64,000 nucleotides of DNA from Mycolicibacterium confluentis (GCF_010729895.1 NZ_AP022612.1:3534001-3598000); one strand, 5' to 3'. Positions 1 through 8,505 are shown, numbered from the stretch's first letter. A program made the numbers and translations. Notes: generated by a model not told the origin, from the letters alone.

Positions 1-42
1 GACATCGAACACAGGAACGGGGTGAAGTGTCACAGGCGACAT
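1..42 (-). CDS. Start of an unidentified gene running off the left edge
   Basis: On the minus strand an ATG at 40-42 follows a clear GGAGG ribosome binding site with an 8-base spacer. The 14 visible codons read MSPVTLHPVPVFDV with no stop. An AT-rich, promoter-like stretch with a palindrome lies just upstream (43-151). Too little is present to assign a function. The strong ribosome site and the promoter-like DNA argue that it is a real gene, in its own transcription unit downstream of the GntR-Cache pair. Confidence 0.55.
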   Translation of the reverse strand, partial: MSPVTLHPVPVFDV

Positions 43-84
43 TCGGGCTACCTCCGTGAGCTATGACCTAAATCTAGATAAATC

Positions 85-98
85 CTCTAGAACTAGAG
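85..98. promoter_or_regulatory. Palindrome in promoter region of the left-edge gene
   Basis: The arms CTCTAG and CTAGAG are perfectly inverted around a central AA. They sit in the most AT-rich part of the 109-bp gap between the Cache-domain gene and the left-edge gene, about 45-55 bp upstream of that gene's ATG. The position suits an operator, but the cognate regulator is unknown. Nothing else is recognisable in 43-151. Confidence 0.35.
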
Positions 99-151
99 CC
101 TTCGTGTCAACAGCTGGAGGCACCGCGTAACACAACGTTTTCACTCGCCGG

Positions 152-895
152 TCAGCGCGAGTTCGCTGAATCAGCCTCCGGCCAGGCGATCGCGAGCACC
201 CAACCAGTGCCCAGCGGCATCTCTGCGACCTCGCGAAACGCGGTCGGGTCGGTTGCCGGACCCTCCTCCGGCATTCCGGCCAATCGCGAGCCCACCAACC
301 ACCGCGGGGTGTTGGCCGCGATCACGCGACGCTCGGTGCTGACCACGACGGCGTCTTCACCCGCACCGCGCAGCACCTCGAGCAGACGGTGTTCGACGTC
401 GCCGACGACCAGATCGGCACCGACGATCCCGAGGAACTCCTCGCCCGCGAGGACGGGGATCGTGACGGTGATCGTGTACATATCCGATCCCGCGTAGTCG
501 ACGTATGGCCCGTAGGCGACACGCGACTGACCGTTTTGGGCCAGTTGATACCAGTCCATCTGCAGGTAGTCGTAGACGTCGATGCTGTTGGGGTCGAAGT
601 TCAGCCGCAACCGCGAGATCCGCCCGTTGCTCCGCTGCCACCAGGGCAGACAGCGTTCCAAACCGTCGACGAGCCCGGGCGCGGCAGCAAATCCCATGCC
701 CCACACGCCAGGTTCTTCGTTGAGCAGATCGGTGATGATGCGCTGCAGTCCGCCGAAGTGGGTCTCCGTCAGCGTGGCCCGCGGAGGCCGGCAGCGCACC
801 ACTTCGTCAGCCATGCGGCCGAGGTGACTGTAGATGAGCTCCAAGGTCTGCGAAGCCTTCTCGGCCAGTTCAGAGGCCAGCACGTTGGACGTCAT
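152..895 (-). CDS. Soluble Cache-domain sensor-like protein
   Basis: 247 aa with no signal peptide or membrane helix, so it is probably cytoplasmic. The central part (about residues 75-185) looks like a Cache/PDC ligand-binding domain, with a DWY motif followed by GPYVDY and a Thr-rich beta strand (MYTITVTIPV). This resembles the ligand-binding core of dCache sensors for amino acids or amines. No output domain is attached. The start is the ATG at 893-895, which overlaps the stop of the GntR gene as ATGA, so the two are translationally coupled. Inference: it binds the small molecule that also concerns the GntR regulator and the divergent amino-acid permease. The domain call is fairly firm; the ligand is a guess. 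Confidence 0.7.
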   Translation of the reverse strand: MTSNVLASELAEKASQTLELIYSHLGRMADEVVRCRPPRATLTETHFGGLQRIITDLLNEEPGVWGMGFAAAPGLVDGLERCLPWWQRSNGRISRLRLNFDPNSIDVYDYLQMDWYQLAQNGQSRVAYGPYVDYAGSDMYTITVTIPVLAGEEFLGIVGADLVVGDVEHRLLEVLRGAGEDAVVVSTERRVIAANTPRWLVGSRLAGMPEEGPATDPTAFREVAEMPLGTGWVLAIAWPEADSANSR

Positions 896-1632
896 GGGTC
901 GGCTCCCGCGGTCGACAGATCCAGATGGACGACGGTCAGCCGGGCGAGTTGACCCATGACGTGATCTTCTGCCAGGCGGCGCGCTTCGTCCGGCTTTTCG
1001 GCCGAAACCGCCGCGGCGATCGCGTGTTTCTCCTCCACGTAGGCGGCGATGTCGAGCGCGGGACCGACCGGAAGCCACACCAGCCCGGACACCTCGGCCT
1101 GAAGGTTGGCCTCCCGGCGCGCGAGGCGGGCCGACTGCGAGGCGACGGCGACCTCGATGTGGAACCGACTGTCGGCGCGGATGCGGTCCCCCAACGTCGT
1201 CGCCGTACCCAGTTGGTCGGTCAGCACGAACAGGCGTCGGACCACGTAGGGCGCCGCGCGTTCGGCGGCCAACCGCGCGGCCTGACCGGCGATCGCGGTG
1301 TGCTCGTCGAAGAGGTCACGCAGGTCGGAGGCGCTCATCGCGGCAAGGCGGGCAGCCAACTGCTCCACCGGCGGCCCGGCGGGTCGGCGCACGAAGGACC
1401 CGCCGCTGCGCCCGCGCCGGGTCACGACAAGTCCCTCTTCGCGCAGCGTCGCGAGTGCCTCGCGCACGGTCATCGGCGCCACCCCGAACTGGGCCGCCAG
1501 GTCGATCTCGACAGGAAGGCGCTCGTTGTCGTCGAGCAGGCCGAGGTGGATGGCCTCGGTGATGCGCTGCACGATCTCGTCGGCCCGACCGACCGGAGCG
1601 TCGGGTGCCACCAACGGGGTCAGAGACGACAC
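892..1632 (-). CDS. GntR family (FadR-type) transcriptional regulator
   Basis: 246 aa with a GTG start behind a GGGGAG ribosome site. Residues about 14-82 form the GntR winged helix-turn-helix (LPVEIDLAAQFGV, then MTVREALATLREEGLV and a GRSGGSFV wing). Residues about 95-225 are all-helical with the spaced Arg, Asp and His residues of an FCD ligand-binding domain. FadR-type regulators usually repress a neighbouring catabolic or transport operon until a small acid binds. Here the gene is divergent from an APC permease across 149 bp that contain an inverted repeat, and it is coupled to the downstream Cache gene by a 4-bp overlap. The likely target is the permease and itself. Confidence 0.85.
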   Translation of the reverse strand: MSSLTPLVAPDAPVGRADEIVQRITEAIHLGLLDDNERLPVEIDLAAQFGVAPMTVREALATLREEGLVVTRRGRSGGSFVRRPAGPPVEQLAARLAAMSASDLRDLFDEHTAIAGQAARLAAERAAPYVVRRLFVLTDQLGTATTLGDRIRADSRFHIEVAVASQSARLARREANLQAEVSGLVWLPVGPALDIAAYVEEKHAIAAAVSAEKPDEARRLAEDHVMGQLARLTVVHLDLSTAGADP

Positions 1633-1709
1633 CAGCCGTTTCTCCCCTCAGTCCGGCCGAAAGCGGTACGGATCGGGAATCTACCCGACTTTCAACGAAT
1701 TCTGCCGTT

Positions 1710-1732
1710 CCTATTGCCGCTTAAACAATAGG
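1710..1732. promoter_or_regulatory. Candidate operator between GntR gene and permease
   Basis: CCTATTG (1710-1716) and CAATAGG (1726-1732) are perfect 7-bp inverted arms around a 9-bp AT-rich spacer. They sit about 50 bp upstream of the permease ATG and 80 bp from the GntR start, inside the only AT-rich block of the divergent intergenic region. Position and symmetry fit a site for the adjacent GntR protein, but this is inferred from sequence only. Confidence 0.45.
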
Positions 1733-1781
1733 ACTGTAGTTTTTCGCTCACTCGGACCCCCGTTCTGCAGAAAGCAGCCCC

Positions 1782-3287
1782 ATGACCACTTCCAAGTCCG
1801 GCACAGCCCCTGAAGACGAGGGCTACTACGGATTTCACGACCAGGACGATGCGGCGCATTTACACGCCCTGGGCTACAAGTCAGAGTTCAAGCGTGAAAT
1901 GAGCCCGTGGGCGAACTTCTCGCTGGGCTTCACCTACCTCTCGCCCGTCGTCGGCATCTACACGCTGTTCGCGTTCGCCCTGGCGACCGGCGGTCCGCCG
2001 ATGATCTGGAGCCTTGTGATCGTCGGCATAGGCCAGCTTCTGGTCGCGCTGATCTTCAGTGAGGTCGTCGCGCAGTTCCCCGTCGCCGGCGGTGTCTACC
2101 CCTGGGCGCGCCGACTGTGGGGGCGCCGATACGCCTGGATGACCGGATGGGTCTACCTGGTGGCGATTCTGGTGACCATCGCCTCGGTGTCCTACGGTTC
2201 CGGTCCGTTCATCGCGGCCACCTTCGGCATCGACAGCACGGTGAACAACACCATCGCCTTCGCGTTGGCACTCCTCGCACTGGCCACCGTCATCAACTTC
2301 ATGGGCACGAAAGTCCTTGCCAAGGCGGCGATCATCGGCTTCACCGCAGAGATCATCGGCGCACTGGTGGTGGGCATCTGGCTGCTGGTCGCGCACCGCG
2401 AGCACAATCTCGGTGTCCTGTTCGACAGCTTCGGCGCGGGCGGTGACGGCAGCTACATGTGGGCGTTCGCCGCGGCGGCGCTGATCGGTGTCTACCAGTA
2501 CTACGGGTTCGAGGCCTGCGGCGACGTCGCCGAAGAGGTCCAGGATCCGGGTCGTCTGATCCCCAAGGCCATGCGTCGCACCATCTACATCGGCGGTGCC
2601 GCAGCGACTTTCGTCTGCCTGGCCCTGGTTCTCGCGGTCGCCGACATCCCCGCCGTCATCGCCGGCGAGGACACCGATCCGGTGAGCACCGTCCTGACCG
2701 AGGCCTTCGGCCCGATCGGCTCGAAGGTCATCCTGGTGATCGTCCTGATCTCGTTCCTGTCCTGCGCCATGAGCCTGCAGGCCGCGGCGAGCCGACTGGC
2801 CTACTCGTACGGGCGTGACGGCATGATCATGGGCAGCAGCCTGCTCAAGAAGTTCTCGGCGACACGGCATGTGCCGCCGTACGCGCTGGTCGTGGCGGCC
2901 ATCGTCCCGGCGCTGATCATCATCGGATCAAAGATCTCCACCGACGCGATCACCAAGATCATCAGCTTCGCCGCGTTCGGCATCTATCTCGGATTCCAGA
3001 TGGTGGTGCTGGCCGCACTGCGCGCCCGACTCAAGGGCTGGGTCCCCAGCGGCAAGTACAGCCTGGGCAGGTGGGGACTGCCGGTCAACATCGCGGCGCT
3101 GATCTACGGCATCATCGCGATGATCAACATGGCGTGGCCGCGCACGCCCGACGCCCCGTGGTTCGACAACTGGATCGTCGCGTTGTCGGCGGCTGTGGTC
3201 GTCGGAATCGGGTTGATCTACATGACGGTCCATCCGCTGCACGACAGCAGCTCCGGTCCGTACGCGGACGCGATTCCGCAGAAGTAG
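1782..3287 (+). CDS. APC superfamily amino-acid/amine permease
   Basis: 501 aa. A hydrophilic N-terminus of about 45 residues precedes about twelve hydrophobic helices. The first helix contains FSLGFTYLSPVVGIYTLFAFAL, the usual position of the substrate-binding break in helix 1 of APC transporters, and GGVYPWARRLWGRRYAWMTG is the conserved loop after helix 2. The YYGFEACGDVAEEVQDP segment matches the helix 6 region of the eukaryotic-like amino-acid/choline/GABA permease branch. It stands alone on the plus strand, divergent from gntR, and ends at a strong terminator. Substrate is not determinable; an amino acid or amine is likely. Confidence 0.88.
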   Translation: MTTSKSGTAPEDEGYYGFHDQDDAAHLHALGYKSEFKREMSPWANFSLGFTYLSPVVGIYTLFAFALATGGPPMIWSLVIVGIGQLLVALIFSEVVAQFPVAGGVYPWARRLWGRRYAWMTGWVYLVAILVTIASVSYGSGPFIAATFGIDSTVNNTIAFALALLALATVINFMGTKVLAKAAIIGFTAEIIGALVVGIWLLVAHREHNLGVLFDSFGAGGDGSYMWAFAAAALIGVYQYYGFEACGDVAEEVQDPGRLIPKAMRRTIYIGGAAATFVCLALVLAVADIPAVIAGEDTDPVSTVLTEAFGPIGSKVILVIVLISFLSCAMSLQAAASRLAYSYGRDGMIMGSSLLKKFSATRHVPPYALVVAAIVPALIIIGSKISTDAITKIISFAAFGIYLGFQMVVLAALRARLKGWVPSGKYSLGRWGLPVNIAALIYGIIAMINMAWPRTPDAPWFDNWIVALSAAVVVGIGLIYMTVHPLHDSSSGPYADAIPQK

Positions 3288-3299
3288 CGGTGACGAACT

Positions 3300-3334
3300 T
3301 GGCCCCCGGTGACGTGTCCCGGGGGCCATTTTCG
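3300..3334 (+). terminator. Intrinsic terminator after the permease
   Basis: Ten-bp perfect inverted arms TGGCCCCCGG (3300-3309) and CCGGGGGCCA (3319-3328) with a 9-base loop, followed by TTTTCG. It lies 13 bp past the permease stop and before the convergent small exported gene, so it may serve both directions. Confidence 0.85.
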
Positions 3335-3344
3335 TTGGAGTGGC

Positions 3345-3725
3345 CTACGGCGCTGGCGGGCCGTAGATGAGGTCGGTGGGGACGCCGTTGTGGAACTGGC
3401 CCCACAGATCGCCGAGATATCCGCCCTGGTCGAAGGTGCTCAGCGTGCCGTCCTGGTTCACGATGGGCGGAATGTAGGGGGCCTGTCCGGGCGCCGGAAA
3501 CGCGTCCCCGGTTGCGGGCGCATCCGGAGCGGCCGGCAGTGGCGCAGATTTCGGAAAGGGCGCAGGCACCTGGTCGGGGCACGACAGCACGGGCTGTGGC
3601 GACATTGCCATGGTCTCCGGAAGACACGGCGACTCTGCGGTGGCCAGCGGCGTCACCATGACGCCCACACCGAGGCATCCCACCCCGGCGATGCTGGTCA
3701 CGGCGATTCTGACCGAATTCTTCAT
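3345..3725 (-). CDS. Small proline-rich exported protein of unknown function
   Basis: 126 aa. Residues 1-30 are a Sec-type signal peptide: MKNSVR, a hydrophobic stretch, then a cleavage region around ATA-ES. The mature part is Pro/Ala-rich with two Cys (in SPCLPE and LSCPDQ) that could form a disulfide, and a C-terminal half rich in Gly, Asp and Tyr ending in YGPPAP. Small exported proteins of this make-up are common in mycobacteria and mostly uncharacterised. It is a single gene convergent with the permease. The 143 bp upstream (3726-3868), shared with the divergent 59-aa ORF, hold no other recognisable feature. Confidence 0.75.
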   Translation of the reverse strand: MKNSVRIAVTSIAGVGCLGVGVMVTPLATAESPCLPETMAMSPQPVLSCPDQVPAPFPKSAPLPAAPDAPATGDAFPAPGQAPYIPPIVNQDGTLSTFDQGGYLGDLWGQFHNGVPTDLIYGPPAP

Positions 3726-3868
3726 GAACTCAGATTAGTGGGTTTGGCGGCGTCGTTCAGCGGGCATTCCTCAGCAAGTTCACGGGTTACGTGAGGTCCT
3801 CCGCTCAGCCGCAGGTGGCACGCTGGTTTCTAGTCCAGCCGTTTCGGTGAACACTGCAGGAGGCCGTC

Positions 3869-4048
3869 ATGGCAGAAGAACTCGCGACCGTCGTCGTCGA
3901 CCTGAGACCTCGCCTGTCTCGGAGGTCGGCGGAGAAGCATTCGCGCGAGTTCGTCGAGGCCATGCGCAGGCATCCCTCGTTCCAGGCCGACACCATTGAT
4001 CTGCTCGACCGCCGAGCCTGCGTCGTCACTCCCCTTCGCCTGCGCTAG
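3869..4048 (+). CDS. 59-aa basic hypothetical protein
   Basis: The ATG at 3869 is preceded by AGGAGG with a 5-base spacer, one of the best ribosome sites in this part of the window. The product starts MAEELATVVVDLRPRLSRRS and ends in VVTPLRLR; it has about a dozen Arg/Lys, no signal peptide and no recognised domain. Although the frame is short, the ribosome site and lack of any competing reading frame make it a plausible real gene. An antisense frame over 3805-4029 has no such support. Confidence 0.5.
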   Translation: MAEELATVVVDLRPRLSRRSAEKHSREFVEAMRRHPSFQADTIDLLDRRACVVTPLRLR

Positions 4049-4096
4049 TCCACCGCTGGTCCACGATGTCAGACCCCGGCAGCACAATGTCGGACC

Positions 4097-4420
4097 ATGT
4101 ATGACTCCGCGCCCTACATCGATCCCACTCCGCGCGTACCCGGCTATCACGACGCCTCCTGCGTGGTGGTGTGGCGCCCCGCAGGGGACGCGGCCGCACA
4201 GCGACGCATCGTCGGCGACTTCCTCGACGGTGACTCCCCCGACGGTGCCGTCACCCTCGGGTGCGGCATCGAGGAGGCCCTGAGCAGACTCGAGATCGAC
4301 CTCGACTACGACCATCTGCTGACAGTCTGCGATCTGGTCAACCGCCAACTGGCCCAGCGGCCGTGGGCCGAGGTGAAGTGTCCGCAGGGCAGCGCGCGGA
4401 TCTCGCTGGTGCCACGCTGA
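4097..4420 (+). CDS. Hypothetical protein, 107 aa
   Basis: Acidic soluble protein with no signal peptide. The N-terminus (MYDSAPYIDPTPRVPGYHD) precedes a mixed alpha/beta region with a GCGIEEALSRLEIDLDYDHL segment and two further Cys (VCDL, VKCPQG). I do not recognise the family. It lies 48 bp after the 59-aa ORF on the same strand and may be co-transcribed with it. Its stop codon abuts the stop of the convergent 373-aa gene with no space. Confidence 0.55.
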   Translation: MYDSAPYIDPTPRVPGYHDASCVVVWRPAGDAAAQRRIVGDFLDGDSPDGAVTLGCGIEEALSRLEIDLDYDHLLTVCDLVNRQLAQRPWAEVKCPQGSARISLVPR

Positions 4421-5542
4421 TCAGGGGCTCGGCTCGTCGAGGACGGCCAGTGCTTCCGCGGTGAGCTCGTCACGAATTCCGCTGCGCGCGTGGGCGAACG
4501 GGACGAACGCCCGGAGCAGATCGGGCAGGTCCAACAGGCACTGCGTCGAGACACCGCTGTCGGTGTCGGTCGGCCGGTTCAGCACCTCTTCGATACGGCC
4601 GGCGCTCCACCGCAGCGGATCCCCCGTCCCGGTGTCGAAGGCGATGTCCTCCAACAACTCACGGTGATCCTGGTCCGCGAACTTCGTGGCGTGACCTGAG
4701 AAGAACTCGTCGAACAGTTCCGCAGCCTGCCCGCCGCTCAGGCGCGGTGGCTGATACCGCTGTCCGCCTTCGGGCATGTGATGCAGCAGCCACCGCAGCA
4801 GCGGACGACAGGCCGGCCAGGTGTCGGATCGTTTGAGCACCATGATCTTTTCGGCCTGCTCGATGCCGTACTCCACCCACGCCCTGGCGTCGGCGGGGTC
4901 CATCTCGACGAACGTCGTGTCGGGATCGGTGTTGTGTTCCTGTGCGACGGCGACCATCTCGTCGATCGACACCGGCAGGATGAACGCGTCGCTCACCTGC
5001 GAACTCCATGTGTGGTCGACGTGGACCGCACAGGTCAGTTCCGCGCCGTCGGCCAGACGTGCCCCAATCACCACCTCATCGCCCTCGCCCAGCACATGCG
5101 TCATGCGCGTGACCCGACGGATCTCCACCTCCGGCAGACGGGTCACCCACTCCGGTGGAGCGTCCTCACGCGCGGCCAACTCTTCGCGGCACCGGGTCGC
5201 CAGAGCAGCGTCGTCGAGAAGTTCGACCAGCACCCCGAGCAGGGCCGTGGTCTCGGGGATCTGCACGCCGATGAAACCCGTGATCAGGTCGTCGATGTTC
5301 ACCGATTCGGGTGCGTCGGGGTTCGCGAACGCCAACGGGTCCTGCGTTGTCGCCTCGAGCAGCACGCCGACGAGCGCGAGAAGGTCCAGAGGGTGATCTG
5401 TGGCCAGGGCGTGGCGCACCTCGTCGATCAGAGGCGTCTCCTCGGGGACCTCCTCGAAGGCCTCCTCCTGCTGCGCCCGGATGCGCCGCGCGTCGCGTCG
5501 CGCCTGCTTGGCCCTGCGGCGCCTGCGCGCGTCGTCACTCAT
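4421..5542 (-). CDS. Conserved hypothetical protein, 373 aa
   Basis: It starts with a very basic stretch (residues 3-24, mostly Arg, Lys and Ala), followed by a long acidic body with Asp/Glu-rich helices. There is no signal peptide or membrane helix. A central beta-rich part (about residues 140-190) contains VIGARLADGAELTCAVHVDH. The C-terminal third is helical with a LRWLLHHMPEGGQRYQPPRLS segment. I do not recognise a catalytic motif. The basic N-terminus could touch nucleic acid or ribosomes, but that is speculation. Only 32 bp separate it from the downstream acyltransferase gene, so the two may form one transcription unit. Confidence 0.7.
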   Translation of the reverse strand: MSDDARRRRRAKQARRDARRIRAQQEEAFEEVPEETPLIDEVRHALATDHPLDLLALVGVLLEATTQDPLAFANPDAPESVNIDDLITGFIGVQIPETTALLGVLVELLDDAALATRCREELAAREDAPPEWVTRLPEVEIRRVTRMTHVLGEGDEVVIGARLADGAELTCAVHVDHTWSSQVSDAFILPVSIDEMVAVAQEHNTDPDTTFVEMDPADARAWVEYGIEQAEKIMVLKRSDTWPACRPLLRWLLHHMPEGGQRYQPPRLSGGQAAELFDEFFSGHATKFADQDHRELLEDIAFDTGTGDPLRWSAGRIEEVLNRPTDTDSGVSTQCLLDLPDLLRAFVPFAHARSGIRDELTAEALAVLDEPSP

Positions 5543-5574
5543 GGCCGGACCCTACCGCGCGAATCAGAGGAGTC

Positions 5575-7617
5575 TCACCACCATGAGGTGGCCTCGGCCA
5601 GTTGCCGGCCCAGTTCGTCGACCAGGGTGCGCACATACGTCGCGGAGAGATGGTGTGCGTCGTGGTAGACCAGCACATTGCCCTCCACCGCGCGGCACGT
5701 GTCGGGCCGGCACACCGCGTCACTGAGGTCCAGTGGCGCCATCGTCGGATAGTTCGGCAGGTGCCTCAGCGTGGGATTCCGGTCGGACAGGGCTTCGCGA
5801 CGAGTCAGCCCGCAGGTCTCGGCGTCACCACCGGCGGACAGACAGTCGACGGGTGAGAAGAACATGCCGTCCCGCACCATCCACGGGGTGTCCCGCATCC
5901 CCAGGATTGGAATACCGTTGTCCGACAACTGATCCCAGATGCCCAGGTAGTAGTCGGGCACGTAGTCACCGGGTCCGTTGAGGATCGGACGCGTGGTGGT
6001 GAAGAACACGTAGTCGGGCCGGTCGGCGATGATGCGCGCCAACGCGTTGTCCGACCACGTGCGGCAGGCGGGGTAGGGCTTGAACGCGCCCGCAAGCACC
6101 GGCACCTCCTTGGTGGTCAACGGACACCCCATCTTCAGATAGGTAGCCACCTTGAATCCGTGCTGACGGCCGAGCAGATGCAGTGCGGTGAGCCAGTGCT
6201 CGGAATGCGATCCTCCGGCCAGCGCGATGGTCCGCTCGGCCTTCGGGTCGCCGTACACGCACGTGACGACGTCCTCGCCGGCGAAGTCGGCCAGGCACTC
6301 GTCAACCGTCGCGGGCGGCACATCGTCGGACGCCTCCAGCGCGGTGGGACGCATCGGCAGCTTCGGGACCTTCCGGTCCTCGACCAGCGCAAGCGCCCCC
6401 GGATAGTCGCGGAGCGGCAGCGTGCTCAACTCGGCGCCGGTGGCCCTGGCTGCGGCGACGTGACCGCGCCACGCGAACGACGACAGGGTGAGCATCACGA
6501 TCAACACCGCGATCGTCGGCACGGCCAGCGCACGCCGGAGGCCGGGGTGATGCGGCACCCGCCACGGAGTCTCGATCAATCGCCACATCAGAGCGGCAGC
6601 GATGACCGCGGCCAGAACCACCAGGCCACCGTCGACAGGTCCGACGGCGTCGTCGTTGATATGCGCGAGCCAGAAGATCAACAGGGGCCAGTGCCACAGG
6701 TACAGCCCGTAGGCGAGCGTGCCCGCCACCACCAGCGGAGGCGCGGCCAGCATCCGGTGCGCGGGCGTTTCTCCCTGCGCTCCGCTGAGGATGACCAACA
6801 GCGTCGCCACCACCGGGACCAGGGCCCACACGCCCGGGAACTCCAGGGAGCCCTCGATCAACGGCCCGCACGCCAGAATCGCCGCGAGGCCGACGACCGC
6901 CGACACCGTCCGAAGCCAGGTCGGCCAGTGCACGCGCGCGACGATCGCCGCGGCCAGCACGCCCGCCAGCAGTTCCCAGGCCCGGGACACGCTGCTGTAG
7001 TAGGCCAGCAGTTGGTTGCTGGACTGCATCGTGACGGCGTAGGCGAACGAGGCCGCCATCGCCACCGCGGCCAAGGCGACGAACACAGTGCGACGCGCCC
7101 GGCCCGCGCGGGTCAGCATCGTGACCAGAGCTGCCAGCACGAGAAGGAACACGAAGAATTGGCCGAGCACCGAGACCACCCACAGATGCTGCAGGGGGGT
7201 CACCGCCTCGCTGGCCTGCAGAAGGTCCGCCGCGGAGTTGACCAGCTGAAAGTTCTGATAGAAGCCGAGGCTGGCCAGCGTCTGATCGGCGAAGGTCTCC
7301 CAGCGGGTCTGGGGCTGCACGACGACGGTCAGCGCGGTGCAGATCGTGAGCACCACCACCAGCGGCGGCAGCAGTCGGCGGGCCAGCCACGACAGTTCGG
7401 CCCGCAAGCCCGGCGCATCGAGATGACGCAGCATGCGGGCACCGAACACGAACCCGACCACCACCAGCAGGACGTCGACGCCGCCGGAGACCCGTTCGGA
7501 GAAGATGTCGTAGCCGATCACCAGCGCGATGCCCAGCCCCATCAACCCGATCAGGTCGACCCGGAATCGGCGGCCGACGGGCGCGACGAGGATCGGGACG
7601 GGTTGGAGTGTCTGCAC
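5575..7617 (-). CDS. Acyltransferase-3 family membrane protein with C-terminal SGNH domain
   Basis: 680 aa with a GTG start behind AGGAA. Residues about 15-360 hold ten or so membrane helices of the acyltransferase-3 (OafA-like) fold; residues about 400-680 are an extracytoplasmic SGNH esterase-like domain. Proteins of this build O-acylate cell-envelope glycans. Several N-terminal signature residues are altered: the usual GLR is GLM, the conserved His of the first helix is Asp37 (IGYDIF), and the SGF motif is VGF. The SGNH block has GGSHS where GDSH is usual, but the distal DAHHLS (Asp-x-x-His) is intact. It may be a diverged subfamily or have lost transferase activity. The fold assignment is firm; activity is uncertain. 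Confidence 0.85.
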   Translation of the reverse strand: MQTLQPVPILVAPVGRRFRVDLIGLMGLGIALVIGYDIFSERVSGGVDVLLVVVGFVFGARMLRHLDAPGLRAELSWLARRLLPPLVVVLTICTALTVVVQPQTRWETFADQTLASLGFYQNFQLVNSAADLLQASEAVTPLQHLWVVSVLGQFFVFLLVLAALVTMLTRAGRARRTVFVALAAVAMAASFAYAVTMQSSNQLLAYYSSVSRAWELLAGVLAAAIVARVHWPTWLRTVSAVVGLAAILACGPLIEGSLEFPGVWALVPVVATLLVILSGAQGETPAHRMLAAPPLVVAGTLAYGLYLWHWPLLIFWLAHINDDAVGPVDGGLVVLAAVIAAALMWRLIETPWRVPHHPGLRRALAVPTIAVLIVMLTLSSFAWRGHVAAARATGAELSTLPLRDYPGALALVEDRKVPKLPMRPTALEASDDVPPATVDECLADFAGEDVVTCVYGDPKAERTIALAGGSHSEHWLTALHLLGRQHGFKVATYLKMGCPLTTKEVPVLAGAFKPYPACRTWSDNALARIIADRPDYVFFTTTRPILNGPGDYVPDYYLGIWDQLSDNGIPILGMRDTPWMVRDGMFFSPVDCLSAGGDAETCGLTRREALSDRNPTLRHLPNYPTMAPLDLSDAVCRPDTCRAVEGNVLVYHDAHHLSATYVRTLVDELGRQLAEATSWW

Positions 7618-7671
7618 GTGAGGTTCCTGGGCCGGCGGCGGGGGCGCTGACGAGACAGTCCTGCGGACGCG

Positions 7672-8505
7672 TCAATCGCCGGACAGAGGATATCGGATTC
7701 TGCCGACCAACCCGATTCGGCGATCAGCGCTTGGCGACCGCACGGTGCGTCGCGCGGACCGCCATGTGAGCAGCATCGCCAGCGCCAGCAGGATTTCGGC
7801 GATGTCGCCCCAGTAGTACATCAGGGTGCCGGCAGCGCGCAGTTCGTGGGGCGATGCCGGCACGTGTACGTAGAGGCCCGCGTAGATCAGCTGCGACAGA
7901 ATCGCGTGGCCAGCCACCGCCACCCCGAGCACGACGATGCGCGCTGGGACCGAGGGTCGGTGGGGGCCCGGGTCTGGGCCCGCGATCATCCACGCGAACA
8001 GGTAGCCGGCGACGAAGAAGTGCACGTGGATCAGCACGTGAAACGCCTCGTTCGTGGTGGTGACCTCGTAGAACGGTGTGAAGTACAAGGCCACCAGTCC
8101 GCCGAGGTTGGCAAGCAGCAGGACGATGGGATTCGTCAGTATCCGCGACGGACGCGAGCGCAACACCGCCACGATCGCTCTGCCGCGCGCAGGCGTGACC
8201 GATCGCAGAATCAGCGTGACCGGCGCGCTCATGACGAGCGCCAGCGGGGCGAACATCCCGATCAGAAGGTGTCCGAGCATATGGTTGCCGAAGTCGCCAG
8301 ACCCCGACGGAGGCAACCCCAGGATCAGCAGGACCGAACCGGCGACACACGCCGTCATCCGCCACAGACTCCAACCCCGCGCCTCACGTCTGCGTTTTAC
8401 CGCCAGAACGATGTAGATCGTCGCGATGCCCAGCACGCTTGCCACCGCAATGAAGAGGCCGATGGAGCCGGCGGGCTCAGACGAGTCGTGGGCGAGCAGG
8501 ATCAC
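7672..8505 (-). CDS. CtaG-like (Caa3_CtaG) membrane protein
   Basis: 277 aa, about seven membrane helices. It carries the His-rich pattern of the Caa3_CtaG family, including GHLLIGMFAPLAL, an HVLIHVHFFVAGYLFAW helix and a late YYWGDIAEILLA helix. Family members are associated with copper delivery to, or assembly of, cytochrome c oxidase, although many actinobacterial paralogues are uncharacterised. The GTG start overlaps the stop of the upstream DUF2243 gene (GTGA), so the two are translationally coupled. The His-rich helices in both proteins suggest a shared metal-related role, which is inference. Confidence 0.85.
   Translation of the reverse strand: MILLAHDSSEPAGSIGLFIAVASVLGIATIYIVLAVKRRREARGWSLWRMTACVAGSVLLILGLPPSGSGDFGNHMLGHLLIGMFAPLALVMSAPVTLILRSVTPARGRAIVAVLRSRPSRILTNPIVLLLANLGGLVALYFTPFYEVTTTNEAFHVLIHVHFFVAGYLFAWMIAGPDPGPHRPSVPARIVVLGVAVAGHAILSQLIYAGLYVHVPASPHELRAAGTLMYYWGDIAEILLALAMLLTWRSARRTVRSPSADRRIGLVGRIRYPLSGD

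Noticed and set aside
6160..7650. A 496-codon open frame on the plus strand
   Set aside because: It is antisense to the acyltransferase gene and is rich in Arg, His and Gln as expected from the mirror of a high-GC gene; no ribosome site or domain.
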